A DNA stretch of 64,000 nucleotides, from assembly GCA_002633025.1 (NCBI GenBank), contig NMRB01000584.1, forward strand, positions 107,886 to 171,885. The letters are read 5' to 3'. A program made the position numbers and the translations under genes. The stretch comes from Notospermus geniculatus (taxonomy: Eukaryota > Nemertea > Pilidiophora > Heteronemertea > Lineidae). The notes beneath the pieces are model-generated. The model ran no database searches and was not told where the DNA came from. It saw only the letters and a program-made list of their open reading frames with translations. How positions within the stretch are numbered: the first letter of the stretch is position 1; every line of letters starts with the position of its first letter. This document shows, one piece after another, positions 22,719 through 35,490 of this stretch.

Positions 22719-24356
22719 ATGGAGAGCCGATCTCGCAGAAGGAGCGATTTCAACTCGGAATTTTCTCCCAATTACAAAGGCGGGCGTTATAACTCTCAGA
22801 ATTCGTGCTCACTCTCGCGTGAAGTGCGACCACTGCCAGAAGATTCGACAAGACGTGATAACGCACCATCTGTTAATTGCCGTTCTGGAAGATCAACCGA
22901 AGTTTCATCTGAGGTAGGCCTGTCCCCTGAATTAAAGCGCCAAGCATTCAAAGCTGCTGAGCCGGAATCTAGTCCTACTTCGGTTCATACGCCGTTCAAC
23001 GTAGTGACTGTACAATATATGCAACCGCAGACCAGTACGAGGCATTTGCCTGCTGTTAGCCCCAGCGCCGTTCATCGCTCTTTTGAAGTGACTGACAATC
23101 AAGATTTTGCCACAGAGAGTCCCAGCTTCACGAGACGTATTTCAGTAGTGATAGAAAATGAATTAAAGAGCCCGAGGGCAAAGAGTTTTTCAGATGCTGT
23201 AACAGAAGAAGCAACGAGCTTTCGGAATCACACCGGATGGGTTTCTCCAGGAACTCAGGGACTTGTAACCCCAGGTATCAGGCGTCACTCATCTACGACC
23301 GTAAATGCAGCTCCCAACAGGGCGCGGACGAAATCGATGACAACGAGAAGGGAGCGATTGGGAGCAGATTTTGATGCAGAAATACGCCTTGGCGGCCAAA
23401 CGGATGAAGCGAAGGGATATTGTGAACCTTCAGCAAGCTTTTCAAGGGTACAGGAACAGAACATTACTGATGATTCGCTGCAGACCGACTCCAAAGACAC
23501 ACACGAGATGAAGCAAACTGAGGGATGTCAGACCTCGAAAGGATCGAAGGGTGGGTTAAATAGTTTTCCGTTTGTTCGAAATATGCCAGACAAGTCAGAG
23601 GATTCATTACAAAAAAATGTTTTGAAGAAGCGGTGGTCGAGTTCTTCAACCAGCGGAGCGCCGAGGAAGTCCTCTATCTTTGGGAAGATCCGGGCAGCGA
23701 TTCTTCCTGGGGTGCTGATGAAAGGGCGTCAAGAGAACATTGGTAAAACTAAGTTAAACGAAGATTGTGGCGAGATCATCTCTATCACTCAGGAGGTCAG
23801 GGAACATGCGGAAACTCCGACCCTTTCCAATTTGTCGGTAAGATCGCCGAGAGAAGCTGGACACGTAGACGCTGATTCATTCAGTGGGCAGTCAACAATG
23901 TCGCCTAATCCCCGGGCTGGAGATAGTTGTCAACTGCAAAATGAGCCTACAAAAGTTACTGGCAGCACCAAGAGCAATAGTAATCCAAAGGTGAGTACAT
24001 GGGCAAGTGTTAAGTCAACGGAAAAAGAAGAAGCTCTTTGCAAGGATCAGGCGATGCGGCGGTCTGTTTTGGATCCCCCGAAAAGGAGAAATCATGAACG
24101 GCGACACGGGAGCGTCGAAACGCTACGCAGCGTTCTCGAGAATCTGCAATTCGTTCGTAAGAGGAGATTGAACCACACGCAGGAAAACGAAGCAAGGGAT
24201 TCCTCTTACAAACAAGCATGGGTCACGACAAGTTCTTCCCTGTCAGGCAGGCAAGGGCCTAGGTCAGAGGATATGGTGGAGAGAATAGGTAACGCCAGGC
24301 TGACAAGCAAACTTGGTCAAGTGCAAGTCGTTTGCGGTGAAACAGATAGTGACTGA
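22719..24356 (+). CDS. 545-aa Ser/Arg-rich open reading frame, unrecognised
   Basis: An uninterrupted 1638-nt frame starts at AAAATGG, a good initiation context, and ends in TGA at 24354-24356. In DNA of this composition such a length without stops is unlikely by chance. The protein looks intrinsically disordered: Ser, Arg, Thr and Pro rich, no membrane segment, with basic clusters such as SRSRRRSDF near the N-terminus and KKRWSSSSTSGAPRKSS near residue 310. I see no known domain. A consensus donor AAAG|GTGAGTAC lies in frame at 23990/23991, phase 0, the phase needed to join the second exon of the RhoGAP gene at 53172. It may therefore be an alternative 5' exon of that gene, or a separate intronless gene. 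Coding status is likely; function is unknown. Confidence 0.55.
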   Translation: MESRSRRRSDFNSEFSPNYKGGRYNSQNSCSLSREVRPLPEDSTRRDNAPSVNCRSGRSTEVSSEVGLSPELKRQAFKAAEPESSPTSVHTPFNVVTVQYMQPQTSTRHLPAVSPSAVHRSFEVTDNQDFATESPSFTRRISVVIENELKSPRAKSFSDAVTEEATSFRNHTGWVSPGTQGLVTPGIRRHSSTTVNAAPNRARTKSMTTRRERLGADFDAEIRLGGQTDEAKGYCEPSASFSRVQEQNITDDSLQTDSKDTHEMKQTEGCQTSKGSKGGLNSFPFVRNMPDKSEDSLQKNVLKKRWSSSSTSGAPRKSSIFGKIRAAILPGVLMKGRQENIGKTKLNEDCGEIISITQEVREHAETPTLSNLSVRSPREAGHVDADSFSGQSTMSPNPRAGDSCQLQNEPTKVTGSTKSNSNPKVSTWASVKSTEKEEALCKDQAMRRSVLDPPKRRNHERRHGSVETLRSVLENLQFVRKRRLNHTQENEARDSSYKQAWVTTSSSLSGRQGPRSEDMVERIGNARLTSKLGQVQVVCGETDSD

Positions 24357-26422
24357 ACAACCTTCTTTGACTGCCATCTGCATGCTGACGAAATGGCAAG
24401 TTTCAAAAGGAACACCTTTCAAAAATAACGATGATAACGAAAATTTGCGAAATTCTGAGACGACTTTATGTTTACTATTACTTTCAAAAATAACGTTAAT
24501 GAGCTAATATGGAAGACTTTCCTGTTGATTATTTCAAATAGGATCCATCAAATAGGATTCAAGTCGGATGAAGGTCTTTACCAGAAGGCGTCTTTTGCTA
24601 ACGCATAAAATGAAATTAATAGAAAATAACGACTTTCGAGCAATTAGTGATAACATCATTACATGTACGAAAAATGAAAACGATGCCTTGATGCAGGTTT
24701 TTGAGATGCAGAAGCAATAGAATTTAATTGGTTATGAATATAAATGAGTCAGAACATGTTATCAATTTATCATCGCTTGATGTTTTTAGGTGCGATATAT
24801 CCGTCGATATACTTGGGGGATTATGATCAAGCACGAAGCTATAAACAAACATCTTTGAGAAGTTTCTTGACCATGCAACATTAGTGCTTATTGTATGTTA
24901 TTTGTATGTTTCCATCAGGGCCGAAGCCAAAGCATTATTGGTCATGTAAGTATGGAAGAGGCCATCTCAAGCTACACATGTTCCTCACATGGGTGAGCTC
25001 TTTTGCTTGCTCTTGCAAGGTACAAACCCGGGGTACAAAGTACAAGGCACCACGGCTTACTGTCCCAAGTGACGGGCGTGAAGACCACCTTCCGGGGCCA
25101 AGCAATACATTAGTTTGCAATAAGGACCAATTTCCTACCATGCACAGAAAGGAACTACATGTAGTTTTGAAACGCGCACATAGTTGAACAACAATAACAT
25201 CTCAACAGACTCATGTAGCTATACAGTCCTGACATAGGTAGGCTAAACAATGGAAACCATACCGTGGAATCATCTTCCAATGTCAGCGAGAAGGCTTTAA
25301 CGGCACCATCACTCAACACACAACCTGTCTGCACCGCACTGCTACCTTGCTACCCTTCGAAGTGAAGCCACCCGAGCAAGGAAGGCAAAACCTTGGAAGT
25401 ATCTTCACAAGTACGTACTTCGACAGTGTACTCGCCGCTAAATCAGATCAGTTGAGGTGAACGTAGCAAATCAGATAGGTTTTGAGCTGTTGTTGGATTA
25501 CTCGATACCATGTGGATATAATTTGACAAACTGTGGTTATATTGATATTTGGTGGTTACAGATCGCAGTTTAACACCTTCAAGCTGATGTCATGATGTGG
25601 CTTGGTTTGTTTGCTTTCTGTGGTAAAAATCTGTTGGGAACACTTTCAAAGTGGTTTATTCGAAATGTCGTAACACTCCTAGAGTGTCATCGCCAGTGTA
25701 CTGTTAGTGGATAAAAATACTAATATCTATGACTGTGCTATGAGTGTTCTCAAGTTGCCAAACATTTCCCGAACTTTGATTTACTCTGTTGTAGCAATTG
25801 ACATCAATCTTGTTATCGATACCTCGTCATTGGAATTCTATAGAGACTACTAATCAAGCGGATTTCAATAAAGGTGCGAAAACGTCGGGTTCAGGATACA
25901 TCCTCATTCGGCAAACAACAACAAGTCTTCTGCTGCTTCAAATTACACTGTTATTTGTATTGGAAATTCTTTCGTGTGCATTGTTGGTGACTAAACCCTG
26001 ACTTTGTTTCCTGGAAGGAATACTTCGCACGTTGATTTTCACCAAGGATTACTTGTAGTTAGCGTTATCTTTTCCGCTGTACGGACGCATTCAAATGTCA
26101 AGGGGTAACACAGCACGTAAGTATACACCCGATTTTGCCATGTCAAGATAGCGATATCGACTTGTCGGTCATAAATACAGCTTGGAAGAAGTGTCCCTAG
26201 GTGATCATAGCACCCACTTTGAACCACACACAGCATGAAATGCTGCACGAAGAAATTTAAAGCGCCAATTTTATAGAGATTATAGAACCAGCATTCTCGA
26301 GATCTTTTACGAATCTTCTTTGAGAAAGCGAATCCTTATTACACGTGTTACAAGATGTGGTTGCTGGTGAATGCTGCTTTGGCCGCAAACAACGTCGACG
26401 GCAACGTTATCATATTCTACAA
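24357..26422. other. no gene recognised
   Basis: Short shadow frames only. No foldback of note. Confidence 0.4.
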
Positions 26423-27067
26423 ATGAGCGCTAAACCGTGGAACATAGTACCCATGAATCGTGAAAGTAAACTACAATCTGCCCTTTTGGCATGTAGGCCT
26501 AAATGTATAGACACGTACGTGTACATTGTTTTATTCTTGTGCCTGATTTTGTGGCTGGATCGTCAGCAGGCCAGACACATTCTCAACGGCACATTCCCTC
26601 AACCTAGCAGCATACTTCACTACTTTTCTTTGATCGTGCAGGCAATTCGTGGTGGCCAACTCCCTGGCGTGTTCCCCGTTCACTGCACACTTTACCACTC
26701 AGTTCACGGAGGTTGCCATTTGAAATCACGTGACTTTAGCGATAATGCTGATTGGTCTGAAAACGATTTGTTGCCTACTGATATGGTAGGTTGCCACACA
26801 CTTCCCCACGGTTCACCACAACTAGATATTTTCGTCGTGGTGCAAAATCCAACCGGTTTGATTCTCGGCAACAGATGGTTACTGTTTCCGTTGCTTGTTG
26901 CCATAGCCTGCCCCCACATACACGGCTTTGTGACGACAAAGAAGCTTGCCTGTACAAGCAACGAATATCATGGTGAAGTGTGCTGCGGGCTTTCTTATTG
27001 GTCTTTAGACTGGACTGTACTTCACCAGTTGCTCGACCAACATTTCCAATATCTTCCGTTTCAGTAA
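26423..27067 (+). CDS. possible 214-aa type II membrane protein ORF
   Basis: The frame opens with ATG at 26423 (MSAKPWNIVPMNRESK). After about 30 mostly polar residues comes a hydrophobic segment (YVYIVLFLCLILWL, about residues 32-45), then about 165 residues with many Cys and His and one N-glycosylation site (NGT). It ends at TAA, 27065-27067. A second open stretch in another frame runs 27009-27354 and overlaps its end, so a frameshift or an unseen intron is possible. I recognise no family. Coding potential rests only on the membrane-anchor-like start and the length. Confidence 0.3.
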   Translation: MSAKPWNIVPMNRESKLQSALLACRPKCIDTYVYIVLFLCLILWLDRQQARHILNGTFPQPSSILHYFSLIVQAIRGGQLPGVFPVHCTLYHSVHGGCHLKSRDFSDNADWSENDLLPTDMVGCHTLPHGSPQLDIFVVVQNPTGLILGNRWLLFPLLVAIACPHIHGFVTTKKLACTSNEYHGEVCCGLSYWSLDWTVLHQLLDQHFQYLPFQ

Positions 27068-27354
27068 AAAAACTAAGGATCACTCGGTAACATCTTGTCT
27101 TCGACGGCATGTAACTCTTGAAGTGAAGTGCCACGGTTTTACCAATACCTATCGGATATCATCAGAACTGAGCCAACCGAAAGAAACCACGAGCGGAGTG
27201 CTGGAACGTGACACTAAGTACCCCTACCAGTGCGTCCATTTCCACCCTGACATTAAGAAGTCTCCACGACCATTTGCGTTTTATGCCTTGTTGAACGAAG
27301 GCACTTGTGTGGAAAACAGCTCATTTGAGATTCGAGATATTCACATCAGTTGAC
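27009..27354 (+). CDS. open stretch following the 26423 ORF, possible continuation
   Basis: It is open from just after a stop at 27006-27008 to TGA at 27352-27354, about 114 codons in frame 0, with no obvious start. The Cys/His-containing protein (VKCHGFTNTYRISSE ... FAFYALLNEGTCVENSS) looks more protein-like than its shadow frames. The overlap with the end of the 26423 frame fits one frameshifted or spliced gene, but no splice pair I tried keeps phase. Confidence 0.2.
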
Positions 27355-28350
27355 TCAGAGCTAGCGACGTAAAGGTCTCATTAGTCAGCTGTACGGGACA
27401 CATGTGATTTTGACATTTTCATTCTTCTTTTTGAGAGCTTTTGAAGCTCAAAATTAAGACTCGGCATTTAGATTAAAAGGTTGGAAATTTTCATTGATGT
27501 TGCTTGTGATACATTGAAGTTTTAAATACTGCATCAGCTTAATCTGGATTTATACAGGATCGTCTGATGAGAATACTTTATGTAGACGTGGATGATGACA
27601 CTGTAAACAAGAAGATAACCGTGGATAACTCTTCGTCACCCACAGAATTCCGTGGGGCCTTCGTCCACAGGGAAACCAATGGGAGCTGAGCGACGGACTC
27701 CGAAAGGTACGTTCAAGAGAAAAGCCTAAAAGCCGCTCTTCCAGAGTCTTCTCTTGCGTGTTGGTTCTCAATGGGCAATTCACCTTTGTTCACCTTTGCA
27801 CAAAGTGCAAAGACGAATGACACCAACAAGGCCCACCTTTCTATGGCTGAGGTGTCCATAGAGAGCCAACTGCACGAGACAACTCTTTGGAGGATCACCT
27901 TAAACTGGTTTATTTAGTGAAGTTTTTTTTCAGTATGACTGTCATAATTTGACTTACTTTCATAAGCGTTAGTACTCGTTCGCGTGCAGAAGAGCACGAA
28001 GTCGACGTGTTTATTTTTCGACTGATTCGACCAGGTATAAAATACCATTTGCACAAGGGAAATTAGCTTATTGGTTGACTGTATGAATGAAGAAGACTCG
28101 AGAGAATTTTGCCATAAATTGCGCCGTTAGAATTTTATGGTGTCAACAGGAGAGCAATGAGAATGAAATAAACAACATTACAGAAGCACTTTCGGGAGGT
28201 GGATGTAACAAAATGGGTACAGTGAAATTTACGGGCAACAATGGATAGGGCGGAGAGCTGCACAAAGTGAATATTGACATTGTGTAGGACGGAGAACTGT
28301 AAAAGTGAACACTGATATATTGTACCTGGCGTCTTTTCCACACAAGAAGG

Positions 28351-28590
28351 AATACATGTATAATACCAAAAATAGATAAGAGAGGATACTGCCATTCAAA
28401 GGTAAAAGGCAGTGTCTTCATTTCCGATCAGCAGGGACGTGGCCAATTAAAGTAAGAGCTATTTCCAGCACTACCAGATAGCTTGTACATTAGAATACAG
28501 CCATTACTGAAGCCAAACATACTCCCACTGATACACGAGTGCTGCCTTATTGAAGGGCTGAATAGCCGTCGACCCTGGAATCTAATACGA
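28351..28590. repeat. contig-overlap duplicate, copy 1
   Basis: These 240 bases recur at 28818-29056 with only about two differences (one base deleted, CTGAAT to CAGAAT). The second copy starts immediately after the N at 28817. Confidence 0.9.
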
Positions 28591-28817
28591 CTAGCAATAC
28601 CCGTGGCAACCGGCGATTGTGATTCAACCGAGGATGGAATGCCCGGCACTGGTGGAATAGGTGCAACCAATGGGGTGCAGTAGGGAGAATTTAGAAAGCA
28701 ATCGAACAACACTGCTAAATAAATTAAAATTGCGACCACAACAGAGTTCTCTTCGCAAAATCAACCACCCGCTGCATCAGGATATGGTATACTCTATTAC
28801 CATGCCGAATTTCGGGN

Positions 28818-29056
28818 AATACATGTATAATACCAAAAATAGATAAGAGAGGATACTGCCATTCAAAGGTAAAAGGCAGTGTCTTCATTTCCGATCAGCA
28901 GGGACGTGGCCAATTAAAGTAAGAGCTATTTCCAGCACTACCAGATAGCTTGTACTTAGAATACAGCCATTACTGAAGCCAAACATACTCCCACTGATAC
29001 ACGAGTGCTGCCTTATTGAAGGGCAGAATAGCCGTCGACCCTGGAATCTAATACGA
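28818..29056. repeat. contig-overlap duplicate, copy 2
   Basis: It begins right after the single N at 28817 and repeats 28351-28590. This is best read as two unmerged contigs or haplotypes, not a biological tandem repeat. Confidence 0.9.
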
Positions 29057-29963
29057 TTCTACATCCATACACATTTTTGTCGGCATAGATGTAAGCGTAT
29101 GATCCCTGGATGCAGTCAGAGTGGATTACAGGGAGATGATGTACGGATCGATGGATCGATGTGGACGTTCGATGATTAACAACCGAAACTGTATCAGATT
29201 AGTAATCATGACGAGGGGTTTTGTGGACGATGTGGGCGATGGAAAGGAGCTTTGCGGTCCGACAAAGAAAAGTGAGAATGTTCGAGTTACATCCTTACAA
29301 AGGAAAAGAGACTGACGGTTATAGATAGTGTTGGTATTAGAAAGTGGAGAGGCAGACCGTAGTGTTTCTATTGGAAAGTGAGTTAGAGGCGAAGGAATTA
29401 TAAATGGAAAACCATACAACTTGACAAAATGGTGGAAACTACTGTCAGTGAGGTGAATAAATTGCCCACTTCGCCATCTTCGCAATCCATCCATCATGTC
29501 CACACGCCAATTTTTTGATGCATAACCAAAACGACTCTAACGAAGAGAATACAGAAGGGCCGCTGAAATCCAGATATCAGTCAAACTGCCAATGTTTACA
29601 TTATTTTGAGAGCAACAATTTTCTAGTAAAGCCCCCAGAGGCTTGTATTTACTGGTAAGACTAACCTAGAGCACTGAGAAAAACTCATGACCGGACTTTT
29701 CATCTTGCACAGGTAACATTGAGTAAATACTTTAGGATACCGCTGGAGAAGCTGATGTTCACACCTGTGGCTTCTGGATGCGGGAGTGAGAGGGGAAAAA
29801 GCTTCTATCATTTATCATTCTTATTAAACAAGCTCAATGATTGGTCGGGTAAACTTGCTGAAGCCTAGGGATCGTTTTAGCCAGACCGACACATCGTGTG
29901 TTGGCCACTGGAAATGCTGTGGGTGTCTGTCTGTGAGGCTCCTTAGACTGGAATTTACCTCAA

Positions 29964-30112
29964 CACTGGAAAAAATATTTTCTTATTTTCTTACCTTTTC
30001 TTACTTTCTTGGGAGTGAGACAAGAAAATCACAAGAAAAATTACAGATTTTCTTGTCTCAGTCCCAAGAAAGTAAGAAAAAATAAGAAAATAAGAAAATA
30101 TTTTTTACACTG
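29964..30112. mobile_element. A/T-rich hairpin element
   Basis: CACTGGAAAAAATATTTTC is mirrored by GAAAATATTTTTTACACTG. The inner arms are TTTCTTGGGAGTGAGACAAG and GTCTCAGTCCCAAGAAAG. Confidence 0.75.
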
Positions 30113-30961
30113 AAACAATGGTCTCCAGTGTCGAACGGAAATTGTTCATCATGGATAGGAACAATACAGCACCTTCGAAATCAGTAACTCTTCTCACAGT
30201 CTCCTTAACTAATATAACTTGATATCTCATACTAGTTCCTCAAACCTTGATCCCAGCATGGCGAAGGCACCCAGTCAATCATCGAACAATCGCACTGCCA
30301 TGCCGACATGATAACAACATATGNTCTCAGCCACTGACTGACACCGTTGCTTCTGTAATTACGCGACATCAGTTGCTATAGATAGCAAACCTTTATACCA
30401 GTGATGTCGATCCCCAAACTTTGTAAGTAGATATCAAGTTACATACATGTCAAGATGAAGAAAAACTTCGCACATTCATGGCGTGCACAACGCCTCCTCA
30501 ATCACCATTAGTGTTTGGGTTGAGGCTGAAACCCGGCGGTATTTTCATGTAATGAGTATTGATGGTCGTCTTGGGTGTATGCGGAAAGAAAAATGACTAA
30601 AATATTGTGAGATGAGCAACTGTTGTCTTCACTGAGAGCTTTTGAAATCCGCTGTATCGTTTTTTAAAATTTCACATACATGTATCTCAATGTTTTCATA
30701 CAATAGACAGCTGAAGAAATATAGGCGGACACAGAGAAATACATTGATTGACAGCGAAGCAATGAGGGGAAAGACTCTGATATTTCACCAGTATAGGTAT
30801 GGAATATGGAATCTTATGCCCTGTCTTTCTGATGTCCTCCTCATGCATTGTTTGTCGCAGGATTTAGGGTCTTCAGTGGTGCCGCTTAATCCGTAAATGT
30901 ATTTGCTTAACCCGTAAAGGTATTGTTGGGGGGCATCACACATCACATATCAGTACGCAGG

Positions 30962-31135
30962 TGTAAAGTTTTTCAGCGTTTCCGTGTGTCAGTGTTCCCC
31001 CTATTGTTCTGGAAACACTGGCAGATAGATCGACAAGTTTCTCTGTGTGTCCTCCATTGTCGAGTCGCGGCTTATTCCGTCAGACAATACCAGGGGAACA
31101 CTCGCAGATGGGCAACGCTCAAAAACGTTACACCG
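30962..31135. mobile_element. MITE-like repeat GTGTAAAGTTTTTCAGCGTT
   Basis: The left end GTGTAAAGTTTTTCAGCGTT is mirrored by AACGCTCAAAAACGTTACAC. The interior matches the copies at 16335-16490 and 41228-41430. Confidence 0.7.
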
Positions 31136-31238
31136 GTACTTGCATTCAATTCCTGCACCTTTTCACAACACAAATGGAGGGTTTGGCACTAATCCCTTTT
31201 TGGGAGGTTATGGTCGTTCTTCGCATTGTTGTTGACAC

Positions 31239-31400
31239 AAAGGCCTATTGTTGGAATGAATAAATCCAAATGGTGGCAGTTTACACGAGGGCTAATGAAA
31301 CTGGCATGGGGCATTGACAAAAGGCCTATTGTTGGAATGAATAAGGACTGAATGATGGCTGTTTACACAAGCGCTACTGAAACTGGCAAGGGACGGTTCT
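31239..31400 (+). repeat. two-copy direct repeat, about 80 bp
   Basis: AAAGGCCTATTGTTGGAATG occurs at about 31240 and again at about 31320, each followed by related sequence ending in GAAACTGGCA. Confidence 0.7.
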
Positions 31401-34274
31401 TTGTATCGTAGATACATAAGGGCTTTTGAAACTGGCACTTCGACTTGGGCAGGAGTTAGTCTTTTGCTCTGTTGTTGTTCAACCATGCACTTTGACTTCG
31501 AAAGGTGATCTTTGGGATTGTATGTTCAAGCAGCTCTGTTATAATGATAATGTTGACGAAATCACTGCATATTTCCAGATCTTCTTGTCTTCAGCATCCT
31601 TGAATAACGAATTTGTAACATTGTGCCCCAGTCACGAACATGTCAAAATTTGTTCCTTCTTGTAGGTAAACGATTTTGTTTCCTGAGGCAAATACAAAGT
31701 TTCCAGCGAACCAGATTATTGGGGAGAAGTTTTTGTGTCACGATTGTGTGAAATCGGTTGGACTGCAGAGAAATGTTGACGATTCAGAAATAGACGAAGT
31801 AGATGAAATGCCATCAAGGCTAATGTAGATGAAAATCTTGGATTGAAATTCGAGTCTTTCGAGTTTATTTCATACGGCTTAAGCAAGAAGGAACGTGTGC
31901 ATACATCGTACATCGTGCGTTGTTACCTCCTTGGCTCGTAGACAAAGTAGATTTATTGTGCTATCTTACCTAGCGAAACAAATGCTCCAGCTTACTCTTG
32001 GCCTTTCAGTGGTTTTATTAGTGCGAGTAGGCTTGATATAGAAGCCAGAATAGCAACCACTGTGTTTTCAAGATACACGTGCAAACACTCTGAATACTGT
32101 TTAGCCGCGACGGTGTCTGCACTCTGAAGTTAACCACGTATAGTTGATGCTACGCCATTCTGTGGTTCCTCTTTTCAAAGCCCACTGAACTACTTTGGAA
32201 TATCAAGGCCTAAAGTTTAGTCCGAAGGCGTAACGATATGACCCCTTGATGGTCCAAGATAAGATGATTTAACTACAGCCTGGACGTTGGTCCGAAGGGT
32301 CCTGTTATCTGTGACTGCACATTGTACTAAACCTTCTTGTAACGGACGTGAGGCTGGCTCACGAATCACCTCCAAGCAATCTCTCCTCCTAGAATATCTC
32401 ACCAGCTTCCACAACAGCGGTTTTCTGCTCTGTTCGCGCGGTTCCAAGAGCGGGAAAGAGCTAGAGTGGAAATTTCCAACCGCTTGTAAGAGCACGGTTT
32501 ATGCTATGGTTGTTGCACCAGAGTACGATTAGTTGTGGCTGCTGGCATGACCGTGAGAGATACCTATATGGACACTGCTGGCAAAATCTCACCGGAATTG
32601 TGCGACGTTTTGTTCGATTTGCCTTGGCCATTTATCTCATGGCGTGCTAAGGTCGGACAGGCGTTCTCAACACCAGAACGCTTACCTTTTATCTTTACAT
32701 GATCTATGGTAACACCATCAAATTAAAGGTACGATTGTTGTGAGAAATTGAATGTGTTATGCAATGACATTGAAGGAATTGTGGAGTTGGTGAGATCGAT
32801 TCACTCGATAACGAAAACATAATGCTTGTACCTTAATGCATTCCTGCAGCACCGGTGTAAGGCGCTCATCCAAGATGGCGGCTATGGTGGCCATCTTGAA
32901 TTCGGTTTCCGTCAGAAGTATCTTGAGAACGTTTTGAGCGATTGCCCTGAACTTCTTGGAATAGGCCCTGGGCATGGTTGTACCTTTAAAAGTGAGCAGG
33001 CCTAACGATTGAAGTGGTATGTGGCTCAGAGGAATGCAGCCTCTTAACAAAGGAAATATCCCGATGACCTGCATTGTACGAGCATAGCGGAAGAAATACA
33101 TCTACCTACTGCGGCTTTGTTTAGCAAATAAGACAAGCCAAGGTTAAAGTAATGATTTATTACGTTTAAAGCGCGCTCACGACTCATTGAAGTGTCTTAT
33201 GACTCTCTTATGACTCGATTAGCCTTCTAAGGGCTAATTCATACTTCCTCACCAGTATTTGGCATGCGGGGGAGTAAAGTGCTTTGTTTGGAACCACCGT
33301 GGCAAAAATCACTTTCCGTTCTGCAGCGACTGCTCGGCGATAACGTGAAGCGTGTCGCAATTGTTTGGCCTTAGTACGGTCTATCAACACTTCCTCACTC
33401 AGTTTCCCTTTGCTTCGTCAATTTGTCTCCCTCTTACACAGTTTCGTTGTCGTGGTAAAAGAAAGCACGCACGTCACGGCACAAGAGAGAGATTTGGGAA
33501 GTGATATCACGAGATCACTTTAAACTTTGTAAATGTCACTTTCCAAGGTAACAATCCAAGATGACTGCTCGTGAACCTGATCAGGACCCTCAAGGAATGA
33601 CATGCATGCGTACAGAATTCCTAGACGGTAACTATCTCTATTCTTGCAGTGTAAATGTTTTAATAAGATGGTTACAACCCAGAGCTGACAAGAAACGGTG
33701 TCATGTCATCCAACAGCCCTGAAGCCAAAACGGAAAATCTGCGGAACATTTTTGAATACATTATGCTGCGGGGATTAGCATCGCTGTATTTCATGGCTTT
33801 GAATTGCTAAGAAACCGATAAAATCTAAAGGTGACAACGGCTGTATTTTGCTGCATATAGAATTTCAAGAGCTATCGTGTTATGAACGTTGAATCTTCCA
33901 ATGTTCGTCGTGCATGTATGGCGTAAACACTCTTCCGTTTTCTCAAAGGAACATTTTTATTAGTTTTGCAAGGTAAAAGGTGTCAAATGCACGAAAGATT
34001 ACGAAAGAACGCCAGGCACAACTTTCTATCCTATTAACTGAAGTCACCTTACGCCGTTTCCGGATTTTCGTCGATACAAAAACTTGTGTTAGGTAGTCCT
34101 CTCCCACGATTGACAGTTTTCTGTTTCTAGGACAGTTTTGAATGTGTGAAATGTTGTGACAATCCCATCAATGAAACACCTGTTTCCGCTCTGCAGTGGG
34201 CAAATCGTGGACTTGGATCTGAGCAAGGATTTCGGCCGATGAGCCTTATTTTCCTCACTCTCTTTCTTACACAG

Positions 34275-34367
34275 TAGACAGTCGATCAGGCCGGATTTCA
34301 AATTTTAGACAGTCGATCAGGCCGGATTTCAAATTTTAGACAGTCGATCAGGCCGGATTTCAAATTT
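34275..34367 (+). repeat. 31-bp tandem repeat, three copies
   Basis: Three perfect or near-perfect units start at 34275, 34306 and 34337. Each contains ACAGTCGATCAGGCCGGATT. Confidence 0.95.
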
Positions 34368-35394
34368 GACTCTGCAGCTCTCACGTTTTCCACTTTACCA
34401 TCAGCCTAAATCCGCTGGAAAGCCTGGACCTCAACTCATGTGGTTAACTTCCTTGATAGCCGAACAGAGTTCATGGTCACAGTCCTTTATAATGATTCTC
34501 ACTCGAAGGAAATTGGCAAGAAACAAAGGTATGTTGCACAGTGTTGTAGAGAGAATGCATTCATTCCATGTTTGCATTGTTCTGCATCTGACCTTAAGCC
34601 AGCAGCTGGCGATATCACAAGCGATCTTCTCGCCGGCCAACGCAGACTGGGCGATATCTGTTTTCAATGGTATTTTTTGAAATAGGAGCTGTCAGCGAGT
34701 TGACCACTAGGTGTCACTACAGCCCAATTCAATGCATCTAGCGGACCCAGTCATTATCGATCGAGCAGCAATCACGTAGATTTTCCTGTACATTGGTCCG
34801 CTAAGACTTTGCTGCCATCTGTTGGCAATATGCGCGGCTGACTGCTCCCGTTGGACGATCATTGCTGGCGAGAGGATCCCACGGATCGCTGTCCAGCGCA
34901 CACCTGGCGTCAACAGCAGGTATTGCTCGGTGGCGATCAGATCGACTGCGATATCGCCTGGTGTGCTGCTGGCATTACGTTCGGAAAGGTTATACGTTGG
35001 GGAAGATTCCGTTTCTCTAATCACGGATTCCACCTCCTGGATGGGCGAACCCAAACCTGGGCGTTGATCGGAAATGAGGCTGGCTCATCTTCGCTTGGCT
35101 AATTGCAATGATTCTCCTCGGGTAACGTGGAAAATAAATTTGCCTCTTGTCATGAAAGATAAAGGAAATAAGCCTGTCTGAGTGAACGGGAACACGCGGT
35201 GATTTATCCGCGTGTCGATTGGTTCATCAGTGTAGTAAGTAGCAGTTCGTTTTAACTAACTTCATCAGTGACACCGCTAATAAGAATGGCTTTCCGTGTC
35301 AAGTTGGCTTTGAGGGTCCTTTGAATTGGCACCGCAGATGGCTTGCGTTAAAGGATTGCTTACCGGTACGCTCTGAGTCCAGTTAAAGAGCCCC

Positions 35395-35490
35395 TGTCGG
35401 TGATACCTCTATTCAGTGAGCGAGCGACTCTCTTTGATAGCGTAAGGTTTTTTCTGGCAATCCGGTTTCCTCCTGTACATAGACAGCCAA
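35395..35490 (+). repeat. SINE body fragment
   Basis: CGACTCTCTTTGATAGCG and ATCCGGTTTCCTCCTG match the body of the SINE at 12603-12765. No tRNA head is seen. Confidence 0.5.

Noticed and set aside
26784-27065. Intron joining the 26423 frame to the downstream open stretch
   Set aside because: Donor ATG|GTAGGT and acceptor TTTCAG exist, but joining them gives an immediate TAA stop.
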